DNA of 64,000 nt, taken from Cohaesibacter sp. (GTDB lineage: Bacteria; Pseudomonadota; Alphaproteobacteria; Rhizobiales; Cohaesibacteraceae). Below are positions 63,647 to 64,000 of the stretch, piece by piece; the first letter of the stretch is position 1, and every line of letters begins with the position of its first letter. The notes under the pieces were generated by a model. It was not told the origin of the DNA. It saw nothing but the letters and a program-made list of their open reading frames with translations, and made no database searches. The stretch spans positions 310,001 to 374,000 of the forward strand of contig JAOAQZ010000020.1 in the NCBI GenBank assembly GCA_025210795.1. The letters are read 5' to 3'. The position numbers and the translations under genes were made by a program.

Positions 63647-63850
63647 TCAGGCAATTTTTTTAAGGGGCAGGGTCAGTCTTTGGGCTTGCGATAGGACGAG
63701 GGCAAGCAAATCCAGATCGACAATATATTGCTTGGTCAGCCTATCCGAAATCTTCTTGTGTTCGCTACGGTGAAATCCCGTCTTGCGAATGGCCTGCTGA
63801 ATGGAATCCTCATCCAGTAGCAAGGGCCGGATTGTCATCGGATGTGCCAT
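63647..63850 (-). CDS. Small protein of unknown function (67 aa)
   Basis: 67-aa cytoplasmic protein: MAHPMTIRPLLLDEDSIQQA at the start, then a charged helical region HKKISDRLTKQYIVDLDLLALVLSQAQRL, ending LPLKKIA. ATG 63850 follows AAGGGGAGC; a further ATG 15 bp upstream lies before that site. No family recognised. A TTAA-N7-TTAAC site 68-83 bp upstream suggests possible CtrA control. Confidence 0.6.
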   Translation of the reverse strand: MAHPMTIRPLLLDEDSIQQAIRKTGFHRSEHKKISDRLTKQYIVDLDLLALVLSQAQRLTLPLKKIA

Positions 63851-63917
63851 GATGCTCCCCTTCATGCGTCAACCAAATCACTCCCTCAAGTCGTTCGGGA
63901 AGTGTTAACAAATTTGG

Positions 63918-63933
63918 TTAACAAAGCGTTAAC
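63918..63933. promoter_or_regulatory. CtrA-like site TTAA-N7-TTAAC
   Basis: TTAA-CAAAGCG-TTAAC matches the full CtrA consensus. A further GTTAAC lies at 63904-63909. It is between the 67-aa gene (start 63850) and whatever lies beyond the window end, so either could be the target. Confidence 0.55.
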
Positions 63934-64000
63934 TTTGCCTTGGTGGAGAAGAAGAAGAGGAGAAAACAGCCATTTTGAGGGGAGTGGCGACACGGGACAT

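Noticed and set aside
62324..64000. Attachment-site duplicate of the tRNA-His 3' end
   Set aside because: No second copy of the tRNA 3' terminal sequence was found downstream within the window.

Overview
The window looks like a chromosomal segment of an alphaproteobacterium, most likely in the Hyphomicrobiales (Rhizobiales). The sequence-level reasons are a complete ccoNOQP-ccoGHIS set with FixL, FixJ and FixK-type regulators, a C4-pathway 5-aminolevulinate synthase (HemA), a PdhS/DivJ/PleC-type cell-cycle histidine kinase, CtrA-like TTAA-N7-TTAA sites, two phasins, and a tRNA-His with A73 and no G at position -1. The genus (a Cohaesibacter-like marine heterotroph is my guess) is inference only.

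Layout. 1-5.9 kb: fatty-acid beta-oxidation cluster (acyl-CoA dehydrogenase, thiolase, fused hydratase/3-hydroxyacyl-CoA dehydrogenase) behind a palindromic operator candidate. 6.2-9.8 kb: DsbA-fold isomerase, a secreted coiled-coil protein, and a thioesterase/esterase pair. 10.5-15.0 kb: a CrbS/CrbR-type two-component pair, in which the kinase is fused to an SLC5 transporter domain, with a new 56-aa membrane protein between the two genes. 15.3-21.3 kb: aminotransferase, fixL-fixJ, a FixK-type Crp/Fnr regulator and hemN. 21.4-25.1 kb: lipoprotein hydrolase, GFA-fold protein, SMR exporter, a 44-aa CcmD-like membrane protein and an AbrB-family permease. 25.5-34.2 kb: ccoNOQP, ccoG, ccoH, ccoI, ccoS, the cbb3 oxidase and its assembly factors. 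34.2-39.8 kb: LysE exporter, lipocalin-like protein, hemA, a CheY-like receiver protein, a RecD-like helicase and a TetR regulator.

40.1-52.4 kb is more accessory: a DegT-fold protein lacking the PLP lysine, a MurR/RpiR regulator, a BKACE-fold protein lacking metal ligands, a Nudix hydrolase, a small orphan protein, a sulfatase/aldehyde dehydrogenase/TetR/SDR group, and a threonine dehydratase divergent from a MocR regulator with a clear operator. 52.4-54.5 kb is an H-NOX plus GGDEF-EAL pair, a nitric-oxide to c-di-GMP module. 54.7-60.4 kb holds a very large (1825 aa) PdhS-like kinase with a lysine-rich centre; two 133-bp tandem repeats downstream carry a degenerate copy of its 3' end. 61-62.1 kb has two phasins, each preceded by a pair of TGC-N3-GCA sites. 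tRNA-His and two orphan genes close the window.

Working together: the heme-PAS kinase FixL and FixJ probably drive the FixK-type regulator, whose TTGAY-N4-RTCAA boxes lie upstream of ccoN (two) and hemN (one). Low oxygen would thus raise both the high-affinity oxidase and oxygen-independent heme synthesis. H-NOX adds NO sensing, CrbSR probably adjusts acetyl-CoA synthesis, and the beta-oxidation and phasin genes tie in to carbon storage.
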